DNA of 64,000 bases from Phytopythium helicoides. Taxonomy: Eukaryota; Oomycota; Peronosporomycetes; Pythiales; Pythiaceae. Shown piece after piece: positions 1 to 9,196 of the stretch. The translations under genes and the position numbers were made by a program. A model generated the notes under the pieces. It saw only the letters and a list, made by a program, of their open reading frames with translations, was not told where the DNA came from and did no database searches. Position 1 is the stretch's first letter. Each line of letters begins with the position of its first letter. The DNA is taken from the NCBI GenBank assembly GCA_024867545.1, contig JANFNE010000001.1, positions 124,001-188,000 on the forward strand, in the 5' to 3' direction.

Positions 1-419
1 TCTTCCTTCCTTTAGCTGGCTCCTCTTCCAACTCTAGTGCATTTGGAGCATCAAACATGATAGCCCCCTACACAACCTTTACTTCCAGGTGGAATTTCAG
101 CTGACGTGACCAAAGCCTCCAACCTCTCATACCTGTTGATGAGAATGGAAGTTGTTGTTGGTGGTGGTCGAAGTAAATTGAGATGTGAAGGAGCTCTACT
201 CCTGCTGACCTTATCCTGATCTTAGCTGCTCCTAGCTTGATAGCTGTTCCAGGCTAGATTCTTCGTGATTTAACCAGCTTCAAATCCAGTGTCGCCGCTG
301 TACCAAGGTGGACTTGAGCACGATGCCCATGAGTCTATTCTGGTTTGATATGGATTTAACACGCAGCGCTAGAGAGTTCCGAGTACGGTGGGGTATTCCG
401 TAGAGGAGTCATTGGTTGA
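1..419. other. Left flank of the retrotransposon; no gene recognised
   Basis: No open reading frame here looks like a conserved protein. A short reverse-strand stretch near 1-60 reads as a peptide rich in Glu and Leu, but it is too short to name. The element inserted at 420-424. Joining this flank to 7926 onward does not restore a recognisable gene. Confidence 0.5.
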
Positions 420-424
420 TGTTG

Positions 425-1016
425 TGTAATGGGCCCCATGTCCATTACATGACACAATCTGGTCACAGATTGGTGTCTGTGGCAGCAGACTGGTGTGAGA
501 CACACTCACGGGAGCAATCAATGATTGCGACCGCACGGAATGTTCTCGAAGCATTCTCGAGTGCTCTCTGCACACGTGTCTCTGTGCATGAAGATGGTTC
601 CTGCTGGATTTCTATCTAGTGACGAAGCCGACGTGTCATTGTGGGTACATGTTAGTGGTTTCAACCAATCACAACGTGCCACGTGGCGGGAGAGAGGTTC
701 TTTGTTGAAGAACCCGAAGCTCAAGTTCAAGTTCAAGTTGGAGAACATTCTCCTGGTCCAAGCTTCAAGTTCAACCTGATTCAACCCAAGGTTTTATATT
801 GCATTTGTAGGTTGATTGCATTTAACCCCATAGGACCCTAGTGGTTTTATGCTCGTAGGATTCAGGAACCATAAGCTTTTCAATTCAGTTGCAAATTTGC
901 CGTCTTCACCTCAAGTCTCCTTCCTCCTCCCTCCAAGTCGGGAGAGGCCAAGTCTTCCTCAAGCGCAAGCGTGTGTGCCGTGTTTTGGGGACTGTCGTGG
1001 ACAGCGCCCCATTACA
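425..1016 (+). repeat. 5' long terminal repeat, 592 bp
   Basis: It is identical to 7329-7920 except at two positions. It starts TGTAATGGG and ends CCCATTACA, so the terminal inverted repeat is 9 bp. The first 25 bp also fold back on themselves: TGTAATGG at 425-432 pairs with CCATTACA at 442-449. A TATA-like stretch (TTTATAT) lies near 792-799 and is a plausible promoter element. A short AGTTCA-type tandem repeat lies near 720-740. Confidence 0.97.
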
Positions 1017-1018
1017 CC

Positions 1019-1036
1019 TGGTAGCACTTCGAGAGG
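1019..1036 (+). other. Candidate primer-binding site
   Basis: Two bases after the 5' LTR the sequence reads TGGTAGCA, complementary to a tRNA 3' end ...TGCTACCA. That fits an initiator-Met tRNA whose acceptor stem starts AGCA, but the match seems to stop after 8 bases, so the primer is uncertain. Its position directly after the LTR is as expected. Confidence 0.5.
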
Positions 1037-1186
1037 TCCTTCCTGCGACCTTCCTAGAAGGGATTGCCGAAGTTGCGCTGAGCACTTCGTGAACCCTGCT
1101 CTAGAAGAGGATTGACAAAGAGGCTTTCGCCCTTTGTGCACTTCCTTTCAAGACTCTCCCTGTCTATTGCGCAGACAGCAGAAGGG

Positions 1187-2230
1187 ATGGAGACTCCGAC
1201 GAGTGTGCTGCACGAAGACCAAGTGACGCTGACGAATGAGCAGTTTCCTCATTTGTCCGGTCATGAGTGGGCAGCCCTCGAGCGGATGAGCGCAGTCATC
1301 GGTGAGGCAGCTGTGATCACACTGTTGAGATCAGCGTCTCCGGATGAGCAGCGAAGCGCGGCAGTGAGCTTCATGCACCATGAGGTCATGGACTCTCGTC
1401 GACAGCCCGCAACTCCTGTCTCGACGATGAGAGTAACGCCTCTGAAGCTCGACATCTCCCCGTATCGCGGCGGAGAGAACGAACCTCTGGCGAGATGGTT
1501 CGTTGAGTTGGATGCAGCAGTGACTGCAAGACAGCTCCGGGACCCGACGCAGCAAGTGTTGTTCGCAATGTCCAACCTTGCGGGTCGAGCGAAGAGTTGG
1601 GCGTATGGGAAGCGTTTGGCAGAGCCAACATGCTTCTACAACCTCGACGACTTCAAGCAAGAGTTGAAGCGCGCGTTCGAGCCTCCGCAGAGCGAGTTTC
1701 GTGCTCGTGCCGAGTTTCTCAAGCTTCGACAAGGACGCCAAGACCTCCACTCGTATGCACAACGCGCACGATATCTCGTGTCGTGCATTGTGGATCAGCC
1801 GATCGATATGGCAACACAAGTTGTCACATTCATGGCCGGTCTGGACGATGGACCGATCCGGAACCAACTGTTCCGCGAGTACCCGACGACGCTGGATCAA
1901 GCCATCGAGAGAGCGATGCAAGAAGAATTCAGCATCAAGCAAGCCAAGTTCGGTGGACCAGTTCCACGTCAATTCCGCGTGACGCCATCGGCGAGCAATG
2001 GACCAGAGCCGATGGATCTGTCGTATGTCCAACATATCGACAACAAGCGTCCTCGCAACGATGGGAAATGTTTCCGTTGCGGGAAGCCGAGTCATATTGC
2101 TCGAAACTGCAAGGTGTCCTTGCCAAATCGGCAAGAGACACAAGGATCGCGTTCGAACCAGAACAGCAACCGAAATTTCGGCCGCCGGTTCGACCGTTCC
2201 CAAGGGTCAAAAAACGGGAACGACCAGTAG
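1187..2230 (+). CDS. gag: Gag polyprotein of the Ty3/Gypsy element
   Basis: The frame opens upstream of 1187, but the first ATG in it is at 1187, giving 347 residues. The middle is a retrotransposon Gag (capsid-like) region, with the typical tryptophan/leucine-rich helical pattern at about residues 100-240. A CCHC zinc knuckle (C-x2-C-x4-H-x4-C, starting CFRCGK) begins near residue 295 and should bind the element RNA. The tail is rich in Arg, Asn and Ser. The ORF stops with TAG at 2228-2230, 13 bases after a slippery heptamer, so most ribosomes should make Gag alone and a minority Gag-Pol. Confidence 0.93.
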   Translation: METPTSVLHEDQVTLTNEQFPHLSGHEWAALERMSAVIGEAAVITLLRSASPDEQRSAAVSFMHHEVMDSRRQPATPVSTMRVTPLKLDISPYRGGENEPLARWFVELDAAVTARQLRDPTQQVLFAMSNLAGRAKSWAYGKRLAEPTCFYNLDDFKQELKRAFEPPQSEFRARAEFLKLRQGRQDLHSYAQRARYLVSCIVDQPIDMATQVVTFMAGLDDGPIRNQLFREYPTTLDQAIERAMQEEFSIKQAKFGGPVPRQFRVTPSASNGPEPMDLSYVQHIDNKRPRNDGKCFRCGKPSHIARNCKVSLPNRQETQGSRSNQNSNRNFGRRFDRSQGSKNGNDQ

Positions 2231-2249
2231 GGGCGGGGCTCCCTACTGG
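2209..2249 (+). promoter_or_regulatory. Programmed -1 ribosomal frameshift signal between gag and pol
   Basis: The heptamer AAAAAAC at 2209-2215 is phased A AAA AAC in the gag frame (Ser-Lys-Asn codons). An 8-nt spacer (2216-2223) leads to a perfect 9-bp hairpin, CCAGTAGGG at 2224-2232 with CCCTACTGG at 2241-2249, and an 8-nt GC-rich loop. The gag stop codon lies within the 5' arm. Slipping back one base gives Lys-Lys-Arg-Glu-Arg and enters the long pol frame directly. Slippery site, spacing and stem all fit the known -1 frameshift architecture. Confidence 0.88.
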
Positions 2250-5200
2250 GCCCGACAAGAGGACTGTGAATGTTGTGGAGACACAGGACTCTGGCACCGA
2301 TGTGCATGAGGCACGTGCAGTTTCCACAAGGAGTGATGGAAGTGTCAGGCAGAGCACTGCTCTGATCATGCTCAAAGTTCATGTAGATGGTATTGAAACG
2401 CCTCTACGTGCTTTGGTTGACACTGGTGCGTCGAATAATTTTGTTCGAGCGAAAGTCGTGATCGGGAGTTACAAGACTCCTCACGATGCGACGAAAGAGA
2501 TGGTTGTTCGGTTGGCCAATGGGTCGACTGTGAAGATGCCGAAGCGAACCGTGCGCTTGGCAATCGAGTTTGAAGATTTCCGAGGCGAGGACGAGTTCAT
2601 TCTCCTCGATCTCGATGACAAGTTTGACATCATCCTGGGCATGCCATGGTTGAAGCGTTACCAACCTCGCATTGACTGGATGAAGATGAAGATTTCCGTC
2701 GACAAGAGTGTCAACGAAGACCTGGGCTGCGTTGCAGCAGGTGAAGTGATTTGGGCGTATGCGTCTGTGGAAGATGCGTCGAATGGGACTCAGGAGTGCG
2801 ATGGCCCCTCAATCCCACAAGACAAGCCCGAGACGACTACTGGAGGTGGAGCAGTCAGGCGCCAGAAAAAGACTGTCTCCTTTGCCATTGGTGACGAGAA
2901 AGCTCGTCATGGCGTGAAGTGTGAAGATCCTTCCCAAGATATGAAGAAACCCGACGAAGAGAGTTTTCCGTCGTCAAGCATCCCTGATCAAGATGCGAGT
3001 CAAGGCGGTGAAGGTGGTGACCCACAGAGAGGCATCACAAGCAGTTATGCGAACGTCGTGGTCTACGGTGAAGATGGTGACGTCGATGTGTTCCGTCACG
3101 TGAAGATTGAAAATCCTCCAAGTTCAGTCGAAGATTTGGTTTCCTTGCCCGTGATGAGCAAGAAGGCGCTTATGCGTAGCCTGGCGAAAGGCGAAATTTC
3201 GCAGCTTTGCGCGATTGTTGAGGCAATCGACGAAGACCTCGTCAACACAGCATCGAGTGTGGATGCTGATGTGTTGCACGAGAAGACACGGAAGGAAAGG
3301 TTCGAGGAGCAGTCATGGGATGCCCTCAAGGAGAACCCCGTGTATGAGCTTGTCCGGGAGTTTGAGGACATATTCCCCGACAAGGTGCCGGACGAACTGC
3401 CGTTCGACAGAGGCATTCGTCATGAGATTGATGTACTTCCTGGCACGAAGTACTGTATCACTAGACAGTGGCCGTTGCCAAAGGAGCAAGTCGATGCAAT
3501 CGACGAGTTCTTTGCACAACGCGCAAAGGCTGGTCATGTGCGAGAAAGCAAGTCCCCGCACTGCAGCCCCACTTTCTGTGTGAAGAAGGCGACTGGCGGA
3601 TGGCGCATCGTTCATGCTTTCAACAAGCTGAACGACGCAACCATTCCCGCTCAGACTCCGGTTCCACGCAAGGACATGATCCTTGATGGAATGGTTGGCA
3701 GCACCGTTTTCAGTGCGATCGATCTGAAGGATGGGTTCTATCAGCTTCGAATGCGCGAAAGCGATGTCCCACTAACCGCAGTGAGTACCCCGAGTGGTAT
3801 GCTGTGGGAATGGTTAGTGATGCCACAAGGACTGAAGAATGCACCTGCGACTTTCAATCGCATGGTCACGAATGTTCTTCGTCCTTTGCGAACATTTGCA
3901 CCAAGTTACTTTGACGATATATTCGTTCATAGTAAGGCCGTGGACGGAAGATCTGATGTTGATGTTCATCTTGATCATCTTCGTCAAGTATTCCAGGCCA
4001 TGCGGGAGAACAAGCTCTACGCAAACTTGAAGAAGTGCGTGTTCTTTGCCCCTGAGATTCCTGTTCTCGGTTGCTTTGTGGGAAAGAACGGTGTTCGAGT
4101 CGATCCGGAGAAGGTCAAAGCTATTGACGATTGGCCCGTGCCTCAGAACGTCAAACAGCTACGACAGTGGTTGGGTCTGGCCAACTACTTGCACAAGTAC
4201 ACGCGCAATTATGCAGCGTTAGTGCAGCCTCTCACACAACTGTTGAAGAAAGACGTTGAGTGGAAGTGGTCTGAAGATCACCAAGCGGCGTTCGAAGAGG
4301 TCAAGAGGAGTCTTCGTGAAGCTCCTGTGCTGGCTCTTCCGAACCACGACAAGCCGTTCCACGTCGTCTGTGATGCAAGCGACTATGCCATCGGTTGCGC
4401 TTTGATGCAACACGATGATGAGGGCCGAGAGCGAGTAGTGTCGTATCAATCACGACAACTCCGACCCGCAGAACGGAACTACCCAGTTCATGACAAGGAA
4501 CTTCTTGCGATGAAGTATGCCTTAGTCAAGTTCCGCGTATACTTGCTTGGCGAGGAGCGCTTTGCGATCTACACAGATCATGCGTCGCTGCGAACAGCGG
4601 TAAAGACTCCTCACTTGTCCCAAAGGATGGCTAGGTGGCTCTCCTTCTTTGCGGAGTACAACTTTGTTGTGCACTACAAGCCAGGCAAGATGAACATCCT
4701 AGCCGACGCCTTGTCAAGACGTCCGGACTATGATCCCAAGTCCAAGAACGAGGATCCGGACGAAGCGTGTCGACTCTGCGAAGATGTTCAAGCGATCGCA
4801 GTTCAAGCTTCGACTTCAGTGCGCGAAGACATCATCGAGGGATACAAGTCTGACGAGACCTGTCAGGACTTGCTCAAGTATTTCAAGAATCCCTCTGACA
4901 AGGCACTGCAAGGTCTCCCAGCACGAACAAGATCGCGCGTTCACCGCTTTCGAGTACACAATGGGTTGTTGTACTACGCGGTTGAAGATGGGGATACAGA
5001 ACGAGTTGTTGTTCCCAACGATGAAGGTGTGCGTCATCGACTCTTGTATGAGTATCATGACAGCCCTTCGGGTGGCCATCTCGGACGAGAAAAGACGTTT
5101 CTCAGTCTTTCCCGAGATTACTACTGGCCACACATGTACAAGTGGGTTCGCAAGTATGTGAAGACCTGTGAGATCTGCCAGCGAGTGAAGCCTTCAGGCT

Positions 5201-6945
5201 CCACGCAGGCCCCACTTCGTTCATTGCCTGTCCCCCAGGACAGCTGGAGGTCCGTGAGCATGGATTTCATATTCGGACTTCCGCGAGACAAGCACGGCAG
5301 GAAAGGGATCCTGGTGTTTGTGGACCGATTCAGCAAGATGGTCCATCTTGCTCCTGTTTCGGACAAGATCTCAGCCGAGAAGACAGCCAAGGTCTTTCTG
5401 GATGTGGTGTTCCGTTTGCACGGCTTGCCAACTGAGATCGTGTCAGACCGTGACACCCGCTTCACATCCAAGTTTTGGCGCGCATTGTTCAAATTGTTGG
5501 GCACCAAGCTGTCCATGTCAACAGCGGCGCACCCTGAAACGGACGGTCAAACGGAACGAGTGAATCGTGTCCTTGAAGACGTATTGCGTAGTTACGCTAC
5601 GTCATTTAGAGAGTGGAGTGAATTTCTCCCTCTCTGCGAGTTTGCGTTGAACAATTCCACGCATGTCTCGACGGGTCACTCCCCATTCTATGTGAACTAC
5701 GGTCTCCATCCGAGAGTACCAGCGTCACTAGTGGGAGAGGTCTCTACCTTAAGTGGGGGAGGGACTACGGCGAATGACAATACGCCGCAGTCAGATGATG
5801 ACCTAAATGCTGCTATCGAGTTCAATGCCAATTTTGAATCGATGAGACCGTTAGATGAACTAACTGGTCGCGAGAAGCAGCTAGTCGAAGATTTTGTCGT
5901 GCGAAGACAAGCCGTTGTGAGGTTTGTTCGAGACGCAATCGCACAGGCTCAGGATCTGCAAAAGCAAAACGCAGACAAGAGTGGAAGGAAGAACAAGCAA
6001 TCTTTCAAGGTCAATGATCTTGTATTGCTTAGTTCGGCGAATCTGCCTGAACATGCAGTGTCCAACCTGGGAAGTTCGAAACTTCTGCCAAGGTTCATTG
6101 GACCGTTCACGGTGGTGAAATGCAATGGTGATGCCTACACACTAGACATCCCAACGAGGATGCGTCTGCACCCAACGTTTTACGTGGGCAGACTAAAGCC
6201 TTACCTTCCGAGTGGGTCCGCAGACCCTAGTGAGCCTTGCGCGAGTGATCCATACGATCATGAAGCTGCTCCATTTGGTGGCGAAGAGTCTTCAACTCAT
6301 CGTCATGGAGCTTCTTCTCGGCATAGAGGCGCTGAAGCACATCGAAGGACTCCTCCTTCACTGCTTCCAACGCAAGAAGGCGAGATTGGTACTCCTTACG
6401 AAGTACCTCGAGCGCAGTCCCTGCCTCCTCCACAGAGCGAAGCAGACGCTCATGGAATGCCTCTCGAGCCTTCTGAGTCTTCTGGAGTCGCTCAAGTTCG
6501 GCCTGAACTTGCTCGAACCGTTGCTCAAAACGGGACTCCAATGCCGAACGCTGGGCTGGACCATCGGACAGCGAGTCAAGTATTGACTCCTGCTCCTTCA
6601 GCTGGTCCTCGAGGCTGTCGCACCGGTCAGCGAGAACCGCGTCGCGAACTTCCAGTGCCTCGATCTGCGCACGATGAGCGCTCTTCCACTTCCAGAGCCG
6701 CTCGATCGTTTTCGCGTTCAGCCCCACCTCCTCTGATCGATCATCAGGGAGAGCGTCGATGGATCGTGGAGTCGATTGTTGGTCACGAGGACCGACAGAC
6801 TCGTGGAAAGAAGCGATTGACTCGTCAACGCTTCTACCGAGTTCGGTGGCGCGGCTACCCACCGAGTTCGGACACGTGGGAACCGAGACAGACTCTCGAG
6901 TCTGATATTCCCGACGTGGTCCGCAGCTACGAGGCAAGCTTGTAG
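2209..6945 (+). CDS. pol: Pol polyprotein: protease, reverse transcriptase, RNase H, integrase, chromodomain
   Basis: Pol lies in the -1 frame relative to gag and has no ATG of its own near its start, so it should be made as Gag-Pol. In order it shows: an aspartic protease (DTGAS near 2419); a reverse transcriptase with YFDD at about 3907; a Ty3-type RNase H (CDASDYAIG near 4372, TDHASL, LADALSRR); an integrase with an HHCC zinc region (about 5050-5180) and the DDE residues in DFIFGLP, SDRDTRF and DGQTERVN; a GPY/F-type module (FIGPF, LHPTFYVGRLKPY); a Pro/Ser/Glu-rich linker (about 6225-6750); and a chromodomain (about 6763-6935, with YRVRWRGYP and DTWEP). The chromodomain probably directs integration to particular chromatin. 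No internal stop is present. Confidence 0.96.
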   Translation, partial: KKRERPVGAGLPTGPDKRTVNVVETQDSGTDVHEARAVSTRSDGSVRQSTALIMLKVHVDGIETPLRALVDTGASNNFVRAKVVIGSYKTPHDATKEMVVRLANGSTVKMPKRTVRLAIEFEDFRGEDEFILLDLDDKFDIILGMPWLKRYQPRIDWMKMKISVDKSVNEDLGCVAAGEVIWAYASVEDASNGTQECDGPSIPQDKPETTTGGGAVRRQKKTVSFAIGDEKARHGVKCEDPSQDMKKPDEESFPSSSIPDQDASQGGEGGDPQRGITSSYANVVVYGEDGDVDVFRHVKIENPPSSVEDLVSLPVMSKKALMRSLAKGEISQLCAIVEAIDEDLVNTASSVDADVLHEKTRKERFEEQSWDALKENPVYELVREFEDIFPDKVPDELPFDRGIRHEIDVLPGTKYCITRQWPLPKEQVDAIDEFFAQRAKAGHVRESKSPHCSPTFCVKKATGGWRIVHAFNKLNDATIPAQTPVPRKDMILDGMVGSTVFSAIDLKDGFYQLRMRESDVPLTAVSTPSGMLWEWLVMPQGLKNAPATFNRMVTNVLRPLRTFAPSYFDDIFVHSKAVDGRSDVDVHLDHLRQVFQAMRENKLYANLKKCVFFAPEIPVLGCFVGKNGVRVDPEKVKAIDDWPVPQNVKQLRQWLGLANYLHKYTRNYAALVQPLTQLLKKDVEWKWSEDHQAAFEEVKRSLREAPVLALPNHDKPFHVVCDASDYAIGCALMQHDDEGRERVVSYQSRQLRPAERNYPVHDKELLAMKYALVKFRVYLLGEERFAIYTDHASLRTAVKTPHLSQRMARWLSFFAEYNFVVHYKPGKMNILADALSRRPDYDPKSKNEDPDEACRLCEDVQAIAVQASTSVREDIIEGYKSDETCQDLLKYFKNPSDKALQGLPARTRSRVHRFRVHNGLLYYAVEDGDTERVVVPNDEGVRHRLLYEYHDSPSGGHLGREKTFLSLSRDYYWPHMYKWVRKYVKTCEICQRVKPSGSTQAPLRSLPVPQDSWRSVSMDFIFGLPRDKHGRKGILVFVDRFSKMVHLAPVSDKISAEKTAKVFLDVVFRLHGLPTEIVSDRDTRFTSKFWRALFKLLGTKLSMSTAAHPETDGQTERVNRVLEDVLRSYATSFREWSEFLPLCEFALNNSTHVSTGHSPFYVNYGLHPRVPASLVGEVSTLSGGGTTANDNTPQSDDDLNAAIEFNANFESMRPLDELTGREKQLVEDFVVRRQAVVRFVRDAIAQAQDLQKQNADKSGRKNKQSFKVNDLVLLSSANLPEHAVSNLGSSKLLPRFIGPFTVVKCNGDAYTLDIPTRMRLHPTFYVGRLKPYLPSGSADPSEPCASDPYDHEAAPFGGEESSTHRHGASSRHRGAEAHRRTPPSLLPTQEGEIGTPYEVPRAQSLPPPQSEADAHGMPLEPSESSGVAQVRPELARTVAQNGTPMPNAGLDHRTASQVLTPAPSAGPRGCRTGQREPRRELPVPRSAHDERSSTSRAARSFSRSAPPPLIDHQGERRWIVESIVGHEDRQTRGKKRLTRQRFYRVRWRGYPPSSDTWEPRQTLESDIPDVVRSYEASL

Positions 6946-7261
6946 CGTCACTGGAGACGCTACCGCGACGAAGGCCATGGGCTGCCTTGTCGTGACTTGG
7001 AGTCTTGCTGAGCAAGCGCTCCATCTTGCCCTCGTTCTCAAGGCGAACAAAGGCTCCCCAAGAGTCTGCCTTGGCTGTGATAGGTTGGTCCGGATCATCG
7101 CGGTTGTTGATCCGACGCCAACGGAAGAACCGCTCCTTATAGTACTCCGTGTCTCCCACCCGACGGCGGATGGAAGTCACATCGAAGAGTTCTGGAGCCC
7201 GGCGCTGGTGCTTGCGCACTGCGGGTTCTTCGAGAGATGCTTGGTCACTGGATCGCTTCAT
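6227..7261 (-). CDS. Antisense ORF of the retrotransposon: predicted coiled-coil protein, 344 aa
   Basis: A true ATG at 7261 (reverse strand) opens 344 codons ending at 6227. The first ~105 codons lie in the sense strand's noncoding gap between the pol stop and the polypurine tract. The rest is antisense to the chromodomain and to the integrase-chromodomain linker. Residues ~180-340 have strong heptad character (IERLWKWK, LEDQLKEQ, LERLQKTQ), so a coiled coil is likely. Residues ~24-80 hold an aromatic/basic segment ending DSWGAF, which loosely recalls a chromodomain; that likeness is weak. Antisense ORFs in this place are known in some plant Ty3/Gypsy lineages. Whether this one is expressed is not shown, and random antisense openness remains possible. 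Confidence 0.5.
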   Translation of the reverse strand: MKRSSDQASLEEPAVRKHQRRAPELFDVTSIRRRVGDTEYYKERFFRWRRINNRDDPDQPITAKADSWGAFVRLENEGKMERLLSKTPSHDKAAHGLRRGSVSSDATSLPRSCGPRREYQTRESVSVPTCPNSVGSRATELGRSVDESIASFHESVGPRDQQSTPRSIDALPDDRSEEVGLNAKTIERLWKWKSAHRAQIEALEVRDAVLADRCDSLEDQLKEQESILDSLSDGPAQRSALESRFEQRFEQVQAELERLQKTQKAREAFHERLLRSVEEAGTALEVLRKEYQSRLLALEAVKEESFDVLQRLYAEKKLHDDELKTLRHQMEQLHDRMDHSRKAH

Positions 7262-7315
7262 GGCGGTTTCGAAAGTGAGTCAAGCACCCCAAAGAGAGCG
7301 AGTGGTCGCTACTTT

Positions 7316-7328
7316 AAGGGGGGGATGA
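7316..7328 (+). other. Polypurine tract
   Basis: A run of purines dominated by seven consecutive G's lies directly before the 3' LTR start at 7329. It is the expected primer for plus-strand DNA synthesis. Confidence 0.8.
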
Positions 7329-7920
7329 TGTAATGGGCCCCATGTCCATTACATGACACAATCTGGTCACAGATTGGTGTCTGTGGCAGCAGACTGGTGT
7401 GAGACACACTCACGGGAGCAATCAATGATTGCGACCGCACGGAATGTTCTCGAAGCATTCTCGAGTGCTCTCTGCACACGTGTCTCTGTGCATGAAGATG
7501 GTTCCTGCTGGATTTCTATCTAGTGACGAAGCCGACGTGTCATTGTGGGTACATGTTAGTGGTTTCAACCAATCACAACGTGCCACGTGGCGGGAGAGAG
7601 GTTCTTCGTTGAAGAACCCGAAGCTCAAGTTCAAGTTCAAGTTGGAGAACATTCTCCTGGTCCAAGCTTCAAGTTCAACCTGATTCAACCCAAGGTTTTA
7701 TATTGCATTTGTAGGTTGATTGCATTTAACCCCATAGGACCCTAGTGGTTTTATGCTCGTAGGATTCAGGAACCATAAGCTTTTCAATTCAGTTGCAAAT
7801 TTGCCGTCTTCACCTCAAGTCTCCTTCCTCCTCCCTCCAAGTCGGGAGAGACCAAGTCTTCCTCAAGCGCAAGCGTGTGTGCCGTGTTTTGGGGACTGTC
7901 GTGGACAGCGCCCCATTACA
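7329..7920 (+). repeat. 3' long terminal repeat, 592 bp
   Basis: It matches 425-1016 with an offset of exactly 6904 bp and two substitutions. It ends CCCATTACA at 7920 and is followed by the target duplication TGTTG. Confidence 0.97.
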
Positions 7921-7925
7921 TGTTG

Positions 7926-9196
7926 AAGCCAGTGTCATCGTTCAATGTGGTGTGGGAGGATTTTGTATGTAACCTAGAGGCACTTCAACACGACACATTT
8001 CGGTACACAATCAATACCAAGAAGGTCATTTCGTCGTATGCCTTGGCGACTCAGCTTGTCGCTCCCCATGTGTGGTTGCTTGCAATGCTGTTGAGAGTGG
8101 TCGGAGCGAGCCTAATGTTTGTTTTCACAGTTCCCTCGATCATCTCATCTTTGGTTGTCGTGGCTTCCTGAAATTGTATCGCGCAAGGTAACCTTTTTTT
8201 CAGATCGAATTCGGGTCAGATCAGAAAATGGGTCTGATCGTAAATATCTATTATTTTCTTGCAAATCTGATCTTGGGTCGCATGTTGCATCCCATGAGCC
8301 ATTGCCAAGAATAGCCGTGTCAGACCTCATAGGCGGTTAGAAGCAATAGTTATCAATAGAAATCTGCGTGAATTCCGTCTCTGAAACCAACAGCGAGCAT
8401 CTGTGTCTAAAAAGCACACACTTCGAAAGCAGCAGCCAAGAGCAACTACCCGGTAAATTAGTGTAGATGGAGGAGCTAGCTTGTGTTGATGATGACTAGA
8501 CCCGACGTAATGTAGTCCCAACTCGTGATGATTGGCTTTTAACCGTTATTAACATCGGTGGGTACCTATACACACGTGCGTGGGCGTCGATGAGGAGGGT
8601 TGTGCACATATGAAGCATTTACCGTTTGACAGGCTGTCGTAACAAACTAGAATACTTTGCGGCAATTTACCAGTATGCAAACTTTAGAGTGCATCCATGT
8701 CGCCGAGATGCGGTTGCGGCAGCTGAAGTGGAGGGTTACTAATGCCATGTTAGATGCCGTGGACCGCCTTGCTCTTGCTGATCTAGCTCACCCTGCTCTA
8801 CAAATTTGGCATGAGATCAATGAAGAGTTCTATCAGAGTAGTCGCCGGGACCACGAGATTCACTATCACGTCCGATAAATTTTGTTACATGGAAAGTCGG
8901 ATTCGCTTACGCCCATCGTTTGGGCACAAGTTTTACGAGGGCAGAGACAGGAAGGTCACAGTTTCTTCAGCACAATCGCAATTTATTATTCCATCTACGC
9001 CATAAGTATTAACAGCCCCAGCAACTTCGCTTCCTCACTCTTGCATCACTGAGGCAGCGAGAATGGTCGGTCCCCAGATCCGCTGCCTGTCGATGATTGG
9101 TTGAAATCCATCTTGTTTTCACCCAATCCCCCCGCGCGGCCGCTGCACCCAGCAACGCGCATCCGGTGGTGCGTCGTCGGTCACTCCCGCTCGCCG
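7926..9196. other. Gene-poor stretch right of the retrotransposon
   Basis: No convincing gene is present. 8190-8290 is AT-rich with repeated TCTGATC/GATCAGA-type words. From an ATG near 8678 a short frame of about 66 codons runs to 8878; it reads like protein but I do not recognise it. An ATTGG box at 9096-9100 sits about 100 bp before the PPR start codon and may belong to its promoter. Confidence 0.4.

Larger units (their letters stand above)
420..7925 (+). mobile_element. Full-length Ty3/Gypsy LTR retrotransposon (chromovirus), with 5-bp target duplication
   Basis: The element runs from 425 to 7920 and is bracketed by the direct repeat TGTTG at 420-424 and 7921-7925, the target-site duplication. 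Both LTRs are 592 bp, start TG and end CA. I count two mismatches between them (703 T versus 7607 C; 947 G versus 7851 A), so the insertion is recent. Order: LTR, candidate primer site, gag with a CCHC knuckle, -1 frameshift signal, pol (protease, reverse transcriptase, RNase H, integrase, chromodomain), antisense ORF, polypurine tract, LTR. Integrase after RNase H defines Ty3/Gypsy; the C-terminal chromodomain defines a chromovirus. No in-frame stop breaks gag or pol, so the copy may be competent. Confidence 0.97.

Noticed and set aside
1..424. Host gene interrupted by the retrotransposon
   Set aside because: Rejoining 424 to 7926 gives only a short open frame with an early stop and no recognisable protein.
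1331..2203. 290-codon reverse ORF opposite gag
   Set aside because: It lies wholly within gag and shows no domain or heptads, unlike the antisense ORF at the 3' end.
2224..2253. H-type pseudoknot at the frameshift site
   Set aside because: The extra 4-bp pairing is possible on paper, but no linker nucleotide remains to cross a 9-bp stem. A hairpin explains the data.
8190..8290. CRISPR-like or satellite array in the TCTGATC-rich stretch
   Set aside because: The repeated words are short, unevenly spaced and imperfect; no repeat-spacer pattern exists.
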